Shown here: piece after piece, positions 46,703 through 56,419 of the stretch | How the letters are laid out: the number at the start of each line of letters is the position of its first letter | How positions within the stretch are numbered: position 1 is the stretch's first letter | Source of the DNA: Escallonia rubra | Taxonomy: Eukaryota > Streptophyta > Magnoliopsida > Escalloniales > Escalloniaceae | Reading direction: 5' to 3' | Length of the DNA stretch: 64,000 bases | Assembly (NCBI GenBank): GCA_033065855.1 | Contig: JAVXUO010001587.1 | Span: forward strand, 124,001-188,000 | Notes under the pieces: generated by a model | What the model saw: the letters and a program-made list of their open reading frames with translations, nothing else | Databases searched by the model: none | What the model was told of the DNA's origin: nothing | Made by a program: the position numbers and the translations under genes

Positions 46703-47290
46703 GGGTACTATATTATCATGTTTTACGCCATCATTTATCGTTAATAGATGAAATGAAGACGCGAAAATGTACAATCGAATGTATACATAGAAATCCTAAT
46801 TTTCTTTGTTTATTGGTAACTTGCTTACCGGTGACTTTCTTAAGAACATATAGTTCTTCCTTGTTTTTTTCCCTGGATACTAAGTATCAAATAAGATTAA
46901 CTTAGAAATATTAACTTACAAGCAAAAATGCAATTTTAATATGTTGATATACCATAGAAAGATTTTCATTAAGGTCTCCTATAGAGATGTCAAAAGGGGT
47001 ACTATATTATCATGTTTTACGCCATCATTTATCGTTAATAGATGAAATGAAGATGCGAAAATGTACAATCGAATGTATATATAGAAATCCTAATTTTCTT
47101 TGTTTATTGGTAACTTGCTTACCGGTGACTTTCTTAAGAACATATAGTTCTTCCTTGTTTTTTTCCCTGGATACTAAGTATCAAATAAGATTAACTTAGA
47201 AATATTAACTTACAAGCAAAAATGCAATTTTAATATGTTGATATACCATAGAAAGATTTTCATTAAGGTCTCCTTAGAGATGTCAAAAGG
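46703..47290. repeat. Tandem duplication of about 294 bp ending at a hAT terminus
   Basis: GGGTACTATATTATCATG begins at 46703 and 46997. Both units end with TAGAGATGTCAAAAGGG (46982 and 47275), which is the left end of the hAT element that follows. The copies are almost identical. Confidence 0.9.
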
Positions 47291-48295
47291 GCCAAGCCGC
47301 CCGACGGCTGGCCCAACCCGGGCTACCATCATCACAAGCATCACGACCATGGCTACCATAAGCACCAATCCAAGCACCATCACAACCATTCGATTATGTA
47401 GTTCCGGCATGAATGAGTACAAGATGTATGATAGATACCCAAGCCAATTGGGAGTTCAACCAAAACATTCCAGATCTTGAATACACGCCCACACAAGATA
47501 CCCCGCATTATAGTCAAGGACGCAGCTCGGTTGGCGAAGCTACTACTCCGGGGCAGAATTTTAACCGATGAGCGGTTATCATGGAGAAGGGCTAAGCAAT
47601 CCTTCCGGTAGTCCGCCAGAAGTCCAAAAGACAAACAAAAAAAAAACAGTGTTGGTATCATTTTGATGATATTATGATGGACAACATCCGAAGAGCTCGA
47701 TGTAAGTACTGTGCTAAATTATTTTCGTATGATAGTGGTAATGGACATCTTACTAGGCATTACCCTCTATGTGCACCTAAACAAGGTCATGTCGAGCTTA
47801 GCCAAACGTAGTTATCTTTTGACGGTAAGTTATTTATTTATAATCAATGAGAGCAAAGAGACGATTTTGCTGAATTTATTATTCACGATGAACAAGTTTT
47901 TAGTTTTGCCGATAATGCTAAGCACTCTAGATATATGAACACTTACGTACAACCTTTGTAGAAAAAAGTTCATAGAAACACAATTGAATCCGATGTACTT
48001 AAACAGTATAATGCTGCTAAAGCATGCTTGATTGATTATTTCGATAATTTTGATGGTAGAGTTAGTATTACTTCTGATGTTTGGAAATCTCCTTTCACTT
48101 TTGTTAGTTATGCTTGCGTGACGGCCCATTGGATTGATTCTGATTGGACTATGAACAAGAGAATCATCGCTTTAGAACTATTTCTTTATCCGCATGATGC
48201 AATTAATGTTGCTACTATTATAATTAATGCATGTACCATATTTAAAATAAAGAATAAGATTATGAGTATCAGTTTTGATAATGCACCACAAGAAA
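47275..48295 (+). mobile_element. hAT DNA transposon remnant with broken transposase
   Basis: After the TAGAGATGTCAAAAGGG end, the plus strand encodes a BED-type zinc finger (RRARCKYCAKLFSYDSGNG then HLTRHYPLC) at about 47690-47780. A later frame has SDVLKQYNAAKACLIDYF near 47990-48045 and GRVSITSDVWKSPF near 48055-48095, then INACTIFKIKNKIMSISFDN near 48223-48285. These are hAT transposase signatures. Stops and frameshifts separate the finger from the core, and the element is cut off where the GCGACGG block starts, so the C-terminal dimerisation domain is missing. Confidence 0.85.
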
Positions 48296-48302
48296 ATATG
48301 TA

Positions 48303-48640
48303 TTTTGCGACGAATTTTTAGCGACGGACGGTTTTTTGTCGCTAAAAAGGTCTTTAAGCGACGGAATATTCCGTCGTTAAAAGTCCGTCGTTTAATACTA
48401 TTATCGACGGAAGATACCGTCGGTAAAAGTATTTACATACGGACTTTTAACGGCGGACTTTTAGCGACGAAATTACCGTCGCTAAATATTTTTTAGAACA
48501 TTAGTTTTTTTTAGGGTTTTTTTAAATTGTTTAAACGACAGAATAAAACCGTCGCTAAAACTTCCGTCGGTAAAAGTCTTTATAATAAGGCCTTCACCGA
48601 CGGATTTTTAGCGACGGTGTTATTTCGTCGCTAAAGTTCC
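48303..48640. repeat. GCGACGG-rich inverted and direct repeat block
   Basis: TTTTAGCGACGG and its complement CCGTCGCTAAAA recur many times in both directions over 340 bp. This is the layout of subterminal repeats of a non-autonomous DNA transposon (CACTA- or Mutator-like). I could not define outer termini or a target duplication. Confidence 0.55.
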
Positions 48641-49493
48641 TCGATTTAAACCACATCTGCTTTGAATTTGGAAAGCAAACAGAGGTCCTAAAAAATCGAT
48701 TTCCTAGCAAGTTCTACATTGTTACTTTTGAGTGTGTGACAAAAAGTTGTTGCTTGATCGAGTAGAGTTCATCGAACCATTGAGATTGATCGGTGACGGG
48801 GAACATGTCAAGGAAAATATTATACCCGCTATTCGAGATACCAGAACATTAGGTAGGTGTGTTTGAGTAAAAGGATCGAATACCCAAAGACCATGAAACT
48901 GAGAGTACAAGAGGTGTTAGAGAAATCCAAGTCAAATCGGATAAAAAAAGATGCATGCACTCAACATAACAAATAATGACGTCAGCATAAGTGAGTTGAT
49001 ATAAGTGACACGCCTCTAGATGAGTATAAATCCTAATACTCCAAGTTGCACGAGCATGTTGTTCATGAACCATGATACAAGCAAGTCTACATACTAAAAC
49101 CAAATAAACACAATATTAACGATAAATCAATAATGTATGTGTATGGATGCACGCATGATAATCATTATAGAGTAAAAAAACATGACGAATAAATGATTTT
49201 AAAAAGAAATTATGATATTTGGGTGCATAATTTTATTTTGTTTGCTTCATGGAAGTTACCCCCCCTCCCCATGTCATCACATTCTAAAAAGGGAGAGATA
49301 AGAGCTACAGAACTGGGTCGCAATAGCATGCAATGTCGAACATTGGTCGTGATGGCGGATCTAGGTGGCAGTCGCACCTAGATCGCAATCCTTTTGTTTG
49401 TGCATTTCTTCGTGTGTACTCTTCCATATAGGAAGACGGGTGGCGATGGGCTTTGTGGTGTTGTGGTGGAGGTGGTTTGTGTTGCTAAGGTAG
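48641..49493. other. Intergenic left flank of copy C, no recognised element
   Basis: A/T-rich at first, more mixed near 49310-49493. Together with sequence after 59031 it forms the interrupted upstream region of the purple acid phosphatase gene. Confidence 0.45.
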
Positions 49494-50227
49494 TGATGCC
49501 AAGGAAAGCGGGTTCGTACTTACGTGGAGGTGCCACAAAGGCTACAGTCCGAGTCAGCTTCCAAGTATGTTGATGTGAGACACAGCAAGGGTGGAACAAG
49601 GGCAGAGACCAAGGGCTTCCCAGACAGAACTCGAGGGTGGCAGTGCTGCGAGGGCGATAGCGCGAGATGAATACGTAATGACAGTCACAGTCCGATGCTT
49701 AGGTCCAGAGTCAGGGTACTGTATGCTTCTCTCTCTAGAATTCTAGAGTGAGAAAGTGAAAATGTCCAAAATGTTCTCCTCTTTTTCCTTCTCAAATGAA
49801 TTCTCAAGACCTCTATTTATAGAGATTGAGATGATGATGTCATTAACCGACACGTGGCGCTCCCCGGGAGTGACACGTCACCGGGGGGTCCACAGATGCC
49901 GGTGCTCCACGGACTGTCAGATCGCATATTCAACCGGCCTGCTCCTCACAGCGTCGCTCTGTCTGTCTGGAAAGACTGGCTCCCACAACGTCGTTGCGGC
50001 CAGAGAAACCCCCTTGATCTAGCCTCCAATCCAAGCCCTTGCGGAGTCCCACAGGCCTGGCAGCGGTGGGGAAGACCCGACGCCCAACTGCCAGGTGAAC
50101 TAGGCGCGATGCCCTCCGAAGACCTGCTCCCGTCTCGGAGTGACCCGGGGGTCATAGTCCCTTAGAGGTGCCGACGCAAGCCCCCAGTGCCGGAGCACGT
50201 AGGCCAGTCACGCAGGCACCCTGACGG

Positions 50228-50770
50228 AGATAGTGTCCCGGAGGAGTCGCCTATCCCTGCGGGTGAGTCCTTATGCCGGAGCACTTGGAGCGAGTCAAGG
50301 TAGCATCCCGGAGGAGCCGTCTACCCGACTGGCCGAGGTAGCATCCCGGAGGAGCCGTCTACCTGGCGGAAGGGGAGTTGAAGAGCTCCCTGGCAGAGAT
50401 AGTGTCCCGGAGGAGTCGCCTATCCCCGCGGGTGAGTCCTTATGCCGGAGCACTCGGAGCGAGTCAAGGTAGCATCCCGGAGGAGCCGTCTACCCGACTG
50501 GCCGAGGTAGCATCCCGGAGGAGCCGTCTACCTGGCGGAAGGGGAGTTGAAGAGCTCCCTGGCAGAGATAGTGTCCCGGAGGAGTCGCCTATCCCCGCGG
50601 GTGAGTCCTTATGCCGGAGCACTCGGAGCATGTCAAGGTAGCATCCCGGAGGAGCCGTCTACCCGACTGGCCGAGGTAGCATCCCGGAGGAGCCGTCTAC
50701 CTGGCGGAAGGGGAGTTGAAGAGCTCCCTGGCAGAGATAGTGTCCCGGAGGAGTCGCCTATCCCCGCGGA
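50228..50770. repeat. 169-bp tandem array in the copy C LTR
   Basis: AGATAGTGTCCCGGAGGAGT begins at 50228, 50397, 50566 and 50735, exactly 169 bp apart. Each unit holds nested short repeats of GGTAGCATCCCGGAGGAGCC. The identical array lies at the same place in the other LTR (from about 57144). Confidence 0.92.
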
Positions 50771-51116
50771 TGATGTACACTCCGGAGAGTGGGTTGAAGC
50801 ATGTTCCATGACCAAGGCAAGGTGCGCATGGTGTGATGAATGAGTGCGGTGCCCGGGGGCATGATGACATGATTGTGGCGCATGGGCGCGATGAAGTGAG
50901 TAAGGTGCCGGGAGCACGTCTATGTCAATGGCGCGGCGCATGGGCGCGACGGAGTGCGTAAGGTGCCGGGGGCATGGTAGTGTGACAGAGAGCCTGGGGG
51001 CACGGCTGTATCAGCGGCGCGGCGCATGGGCGCGGCGAAGTGTTGGAGTGTGACGCCCGGACGTCGGTGACGGGGGTCACGGAGACGACGTCCAGGCGAC
51101 GGATGATGAGCATCGT

Positions 51117-51315
51117 GGAGTTGTGTCTGGGCGACGGGGTCGCGGAGTTGTGTCCGGGCGACGGGGGTCGCGGAGTTGTGTCCGGGCGACTGGGGTCGCG
51201 GAGTTGTGTCCGGGCGACGGGGTCGCGGAGTTGTGTCCGGGCGACGGGGGTCGCGGAGTTGTGTCCGGGCGACGGGGGTCGCGGAGTTGTGTCCGGGCGA
51301 CGGGGGTCGTGGAGT
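51117..51315. repeat. 27-28-bp tandem array in the copy C LTR
   Basis: Units of GCGGAGTTGTGTCCGGGCGA followed by CGGGGTC or CGGGGGTC, about seven copies; the same array lies in the other LTR at about 58033-58231. Confidence 0.9.
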
Positions 51316-51670
51316 TGATGTACGAACGGACGTCGGGAGGTTGTTGCAGGACGGACGTCGCGAGGTTGATGTACGAACGTCCGTAAGGTGATACACGACG
51401 GACGTCGCGAGGTTGATGTACGAACGTCCGTAAGGTGATACACGACGGACGTCGGGAGGTTGATGTACGAACGTCCGTAAGGTGATGCACGACGGTCGTC
51501 GCGAGGTTGATGTACGAACGTCCGTAAGGTGATGCACGACGGACGTCGGGAGGTTGATGTACGAACGTTCGTAAGGTGATGCACGACGGACGTCGCGAGG
51601 TTGATGTACGAACGTCCGTAAGGTGATGCACGACGGACGTCGCGAGGTTGATGTACGAACGTCCGTAAGC
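51313..51670. repeat. 47-bp tandem array in the copy C LTR
   Basis: TTGATGTACGAACGTCCGTA begins at 51366, 51413 and 51460 and onward every 47 bp. Each unit contains CACGACGGACGTCG, a near palindrome around GACGTC. Confidence 0.9.
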
Positions 51671-52115
51671 ATCGCGGAGGTGCAAAGACTCGGGAAAGCA
51701 AGTGCGCGCAGGAGGGAAGGCCATAGGCCAAACATTGGGGGAGGCCGAGGCCGACCCCAAGGGGGAGGCCGAGGCCGACCCCAAGGGGAAGGCCAAGGCC
51801 GAGGCCGACCCCAAGGGGAAGGCCAAGGCCGAGGCCGACCCCAAGGGGGAGGCCAAGGCCAACCTCCTTGGGCAAGTTCCATGGCGCATCGACGGACGAC
51901 GTGCGAAGTGCGACGGTCGAAGCGTGATGCGGCGTCGCACGATGATGAGTTTCTTGGCGACGAAGTCGCGTAGAAGAAGTAAGAAATGCACGTGACTTGA
52001 GCGTGCACGCTTTGACCGGTTGTGAGCGTTGAAAATGTATGTTGCTTGTGCGGACGTGTCATGCAAAATGGGACCGTAGTGGGCCTTTGGGTACGACCAG
52101 AATAGGTTGGGAACA

Positions 52116-54612
52116 TAAGCCCCCTGCGTGTGGTGTGCGCGGAGGGGCAACCCGAGCGGGCATCGCACGCATAAACACTTAGCAAGATTTTATGTTGTTT
52201 GGCCGGAGTGCTGTTGAGGTCGTCAATGCATGATAATGAAGAGTAGGTGGCTCGAGCCACCTCGTGCACCACCTACGAAAGCCTTGGGATGCTTGGGTGT
52301 TGACACAAGGGCATGATGACAGGGCGCAGGGGCGCGAGCATGTAAACGGCGCCCGGGCGACAGACGACGAGTGTCGCGGAGACGTCACCCGGGCGATGGG
52401 CGACAAGCGTCGTGGAGACGGCGCACGGGCGCTGGCGACGAGCATTAGACAATGAATATGAGTAAGTGGTTCGAGCTATCTCGCGCACCACCTACCAAGG
52501 GAGTTGATGTCGAGGGACATCGTCATGAGGGGCGCGACAAGGCGCGGTCGGACATCGTGATGCGGGGGCAGTCCACGACAAGCGTATAGGCGCGGGCAAT
52601 GCACGTCGGTCAAATACGTTGATGTCAGGGACGTCGGGACGTGGGGCGCGACAAAGGCGCAGTCGGGCGTCGCGATGCAAGGGCAGTCCACGACGGGCGC
52701 AAGGGCGCGAGCAATGGAAGGCGATCGATGTTGCAAGCAAAAAAAAAAAATTTTTTTTTTTTTTTTGAAGTGCTTGGCCTTGGATGTCGGGGCTCGGTCG
52801 TTGGGAAATGTGTATAGGCCGAAGTATGGGGAGGAAGGTGAAGGCCAAGGTGGTGAATGGATTGCCTTTGATGTTGCCGTGGGTGCAGCAAAGGAGATGA
52901 AGTTGAAAAATGGGTGAAGGGGGGGGCGTTGGGGGAAGGATGGGGAGAGGGTATGGGGATGGAGAGCCAAGGCTGGCCGACCAAGGCCGCGAGGCCAAGG
53001 CCGAGGCCGCCCCCCGCGAGGCCGAGGCCGAGGCCGCCTCCCGCGAGGCCGAGGCCGAGGCCGACCAAGGCTTGGCCAAGGCCGAGGCCGAGTTTGCACG
53101 GCGCGGGGCAGGTTGCGGGCGAGGGGAAAGGGGAAGGGAAGGAGGGAAGGAGGGGGTTGGGGAGGCCGAAGGCCGAAGGAGGGGTGGCCGAGTTTGGGTC
53201 GGCAATGGAGGAAAGTGGGGAAGAAGAGGGGCGGCGGGGTGCCGCGGGTGGGCGAAGGGAAGGGAGGAGGGGCGGGGGAGAGAAGGGAGGAGAGTGGAGG
53301 GAAGGGGCGAGGCCGAGGAGGTCGGCGTAGGGGAGGGGGTGGGGAGGCCGAAGCCGAGGGGGGGCGGAGGAGGAAGGAGGAAGGAAGGGGAAAGGAAGAA
53401 AGAAGAAGGGGGCGGCAGCGGCGGCGGGGTGCCGCGGCGCGAGGCCGAGGCCGAGGGGGGAGGAGGGGCGGGGGAGAGAAGGGAGGAGAGAGGGAGGTGG
53501 GGGCGAGGCCGAGGGTCGGCGGCGGCGGAAGGGAGAGGCGTGGTAGGAGGCCGAAGTGCGCTTGGCGGCGCCGCAAGGGGGCTGGGCGGCGCATGAAGAG
53601 AAGAGAAAGAGAAAGAGATGAGGAAGAATTAGGGTTTAGAAAAATTAGGGTTTTTTCGGGTAAATTGGTTCTGGATCCGGGTTGGCTCGGGTACACCACA
53701 GAGAGGGAATGGGCGCGGGTCGGGGCGCGCGGGTCGGTTCGGGTTCGCGGGTAGGGTTTTCAGATTTTTTGAAATTCAAATTTGAATAAAATAATAATAA
53801 AATAATAATAATATATTTTTTTTTTTTTTTTTTGGGCAGCCCTAAAGAGGGAGCCCCCAAGAAGATTTTCATAATTTGCAAGGTGAGAGTGAGAGGAATG
53901 GGATGGGAGAAGATGAAGCATTCCATGAGAGAGAGAGAAGTTGTTTATGAAGTAGGGAAAGGGTGATGGGGTGTTGGATGGTGAGGGAGGAGAGGAAAAT
54001 GTGAGAGGGAGAGTGATGAGAGCATGCATGTGGGGAGCATGTGGGGAGATGAAAAACTTGAAAAATTTTCTAAGTGTTGAAATTTTTTTTTTTGAGTTCG
54101 GGCAATGATGCTAAGGTGAGGCCGTTGAGGGTGGTGATTGATGACCGGTTGCGAAGAAAAATGAAATTTTTTCTAAGTGTTGTGCTGAGACAAGGATGGC
54201 GAGGATGATCATCGATGACCGGTTACGAAAAAAAATGAAATTTTTTCTAAGTGTCAGGAAAAGTGAATGCAGGATGATATTGCGACCGTAGCAGCGCGGC
54301 TCGAGCCACCCCGCGCACCACGTACCAAGTCATTGCAATGTGAGGCCGAAGGGATTGGGAAGGGGTGAAGCCCCCAAGGGAGTGGGTGATGGCATGAAGG
54401 GTGATATCAAGAGACTTGTGCAAGAGCAATATAACTTGAAAATTTTCTAAGTCTGGAAAATGGAACTTCATTGATAACGAAGGATAGACAGCATGCCTTG
54501 ATACATGGGTATGACGTACATGGAAACTTGCAAAATGAACGAAAAAATTACAAGTGTGGAAAATGCACTAAGGCATGCCAAGGCTTGGTCGGGTAGGTCA
54601 TATGTCCCGTAC
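52116..54612 (-). other. Non-coding 3' interior of copy C
   Basis: Between the gag stop and the 3' LTR. It holds GC-rich GAGGCCGAGGCCG runs (52980-53560), long A- and T-runs near 52740 and 53815, and a duplicated GATGACCGGTT-CGAA-AAAATGAAATTTTTTC stretch at about 54138-54255. The long minus-strand frames here are Pro/Arg/Ser-rich and follow from base composition. No retroviral enzyme motif was found. Confidence 0.7.
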
Positions 54613-56352
54613 TCAGAGTTTGAGCTCTCCGGACGCAATCTTGTCGGCGAAGACAAACTTGAGGCCCCTGCACCACTTGAGGCCATGACCGACCTTCCGA
54701 TGATAGGGGCAGTAGTTGTGATGGGCTAAGTCTTCCGGGGTAGGTTCACTGTCGACATTGGGCAGGGTTATGGCGTTGTCGTTGATCCATGTCTCGAGGA
54801 GATCTCTAACAGTCTTCAAGTCACACGGGTATTCCGGGGCAGGCATCGGCTGCCCTCTCTTGTCAGGACGCCCGTCCCTTCCTTGGGACTGACGCTTGCG
54901 GTTGTTGTCGTCGTTACTAGCTGCTTCCATCGTCGTGGCCAAGGCAATATGAGGTTGGGGCTTTGGAGTCTTTGACGGACCGACCGAGTCATAGGTGCGT
55001 CGTGCAGCTTCCTTGAGATGTCCCCAAGACCGAAGCTGGAGGTTTTCAAGGTAGACTCTGTAGGTGTCCTTCATGTTCTTGATGCAAATGGGCACAAGGG
55101 TTTCATCCTTGCTGAAGTCAGTGCACTCCAAGCACTTGTGATGAAATCGCGTAACATAGGTGTTGAGGTCTTCCCCGGGATTCTGGCGGATCCCGGCAAT
55201 GTCAACGATGGTCACACGTTCCGTCTCATAGTGAAACTTATCAAGGAAGAGCTGGACCATGTCGGACCATGAGTGGATAGTACTGTCCGGAATCTGATGA
55301 TACCAAGAGTAGGCGAGGCCAGTCAGGGACTTGTGAAATTCCCGAAGCTTCAAAGTATCGTCTTCCCCGTAGTGCTCGAGGGAGCCAGCAAAACGGGTGA
55401 GATGCTCGCGGGCGTTGCCTTCTTTGCCGTTGAACAAGGTGAAGGATGGTTGCTTGTACTTGACAGGGTAGGGCTTAGTAGCAAGGCTGCCAAAGTAGGG
55501 AGCATGACCTGACAGCTTAGAGGGGGAGTGTGGTAAGGATGACTGCTTGAGACGGTGAAGGAGGGCATCTAAGTCATGCTTGGTGACGTACGACGCATGT
55601 GAGGGTTTGTGCCCTGTCGTGATGATCCGAGCACCAGAGCCCCCAGACGGTACAACCTGAGGCATTGAGGGGATGACGATGGTAGAGAGGGGTTGGTGGT
55701 GGTGAGCAACTTGTTGGGGCATGGTTTGTACATGGGTAGTGTCAGCTGCTGGAGGTCGGTCATCAGGAAAGGTCGACTGGAGTAAGCCGGGGGAATGACT
55801 TGTGTTTAGGTTTCGACTAGTTATGTTCGGGTTAGGCTCCATCTCAATTGATTCGTGAGTCTCCGAAGTGCTTCGAGCAAGGGCAATGCGTGGCGCCGGG
55901 GGCTGAGGTGCCGCGAGTCCTACTGTCGAGGGCCCGGAGGACCAAGGCAGCAGTGGTCGCGACACTGGGGCCTGAGCAGTGTCCAAAACTAGCCCAGGCC
56001 TTGAAGGTTGGATATGAGCAGAAGGGGCCAAACCTGGATCTTGGGATAACACGGGATGAGTAATGGGCACAGGGTGCGGAGCTCTAAGGCTTTGGGAAAT
56101 CGGTGATTGTGAAGTCAAGACTTGGATTGATTTTTGCATTTCTAAGATGGTTGTCATAAGAGTGGCTATAGTGGGCGAAAACTGTTGGATGGCCGCATTG
56201 ACTGCAACTTGTATGTCAGGTGCGGTAGTTTGTGGCTGGTCTTGGAGACGCATAGCACTAGTCCCTTCTTGTTCGCCGAGGTGATCCTCCTCTTGCACGG
56301 CATGGATAAGGCCCTGGCTGGCAGCCCTCGTAACTTTTCGTTGTCTAGGCAT
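54613..56352 (-). CDS. gag-like capsid protein of copy C
   Basis: Open reading frame of about 580 codons from the ATG at 56352 (MPRQRKVTRAASQ); the frame is also open upstream to 56397 without an ATG. The N-terminal half is low-complexity and rich in Pro, Ser and Gln. The middle carries the retrotransposon gag fold (FTLFNGKEGNAREHLTRF, then LTGLAYSWYHQIPDSTIHSW and RQNPGEDLNTYVTRFHHKCL). Near the C-terminus YCPYHRKVGHGLKWCRGLK is a Cys/His motif typical of the Tat/Athila side of plant Ty3/gypsy. The frame looks whole and is followed by a stop, with no pol in any frame downstream. Confidence 0.88.
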   Translation of the reverse strand: MPRQRKVTRAASQGLIHAVQEEDHLGEQEGTSAMRLQDQPQTTAPDIQVAVNAAIQQFSPTIATLMTTILEMQKSIQVLTSQSPISQSLRAPHPVPITHPVLSQDPGLAPSAHIQPSRPGLVLDTAQAPVSRPLLPWSSGPSTVGLAAPQPPAPRIALARSTSETHESIEMEPNPNITSRNLNTSHSPGLLQSTFPDDRPPAADTTHVQTMPQQVAHHHQPLSTIVIPSMPQVVPSGGSGARIITTGHKPSHASYVTKHDLDALLHRLKQSSLPHSPSKLSGHAPYFGSLATKPYPVKYKQPSFTLFNGKEGNAREHLTRFAGSLEHYGEDDTLKLREFHKSLTGLAYSWYHQIPDSTIHSWSDMVQLFLDKFHYETERVTIVDIAGIRQNPGEDLNTYVTRFHHKCLECTDFSKDETLVPICIKNMKDTYRVYLENLQLRSWGHLKEAARRTYDSVGPSKTPKPQPHIALATTMEAASNDDNNRKRQSQGRDGRPDKRGQPMPAPEYPCDLKTVRDLLETWINDNAITLPNVDSEPTPEDLAHHNYCPYHRKVGHGLKWCRGLKFVFADKIASGELKL

Positions 56353-56398
56353 GGAGACTGAGTGCGGAAGATAGAATGACTGCAGTACGATGCTCACC

Positions 56399-56416
56399 TC
56401 CCCAGCGGAGTCGCCA
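56399..56416 (-). other. Primer-binding site of copy C
   Basis: TGGCGACTCCGCTGGGGA on the minus strand, three bases inside the 5' LTR. From memory this resembles the tRNA-Arg-type primer site of Ogre/Tat elements. Confidence 0.75.
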
Positions 56417-56419
56417 AAA

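Larger units (their letters stand above)
49494..52115 (-). repeat. 3' LTR of copy C
   Basis: 2622 bp. In plus-strand order: promoter zone with minus-strand TATAAATA at 49814-49821 and CACGTG at 49851-49856, a 169-bp array, a 27-28-bp array, a 47-bp array, then GGCCGAGGCCGACCCCAAGG units near 51738-51870. A G-rich polypurine stretch (GCAGGGGGCTTA on the minus strand) lies just inside it at about 52116-52128. Confidence 0.9.

Noticed and set aside
50920-52272. Minus-strand frame of 450 codons, its 316- and 363-codon neighbours, and copies at 57836-59072
   Set aside because: They translate the LTR tandem arrays and poly(GGCCGA)-type sequence in two or more frames at once; no known domain.
52476-53699. 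Minus-strand frame of 407 codons rich in Pro, Ser and Arg
   Set aside because: Purine/pyrimidine-biased interior of copy C; overlapping frames on both strands are equally open, and there are no enzyme motifs.
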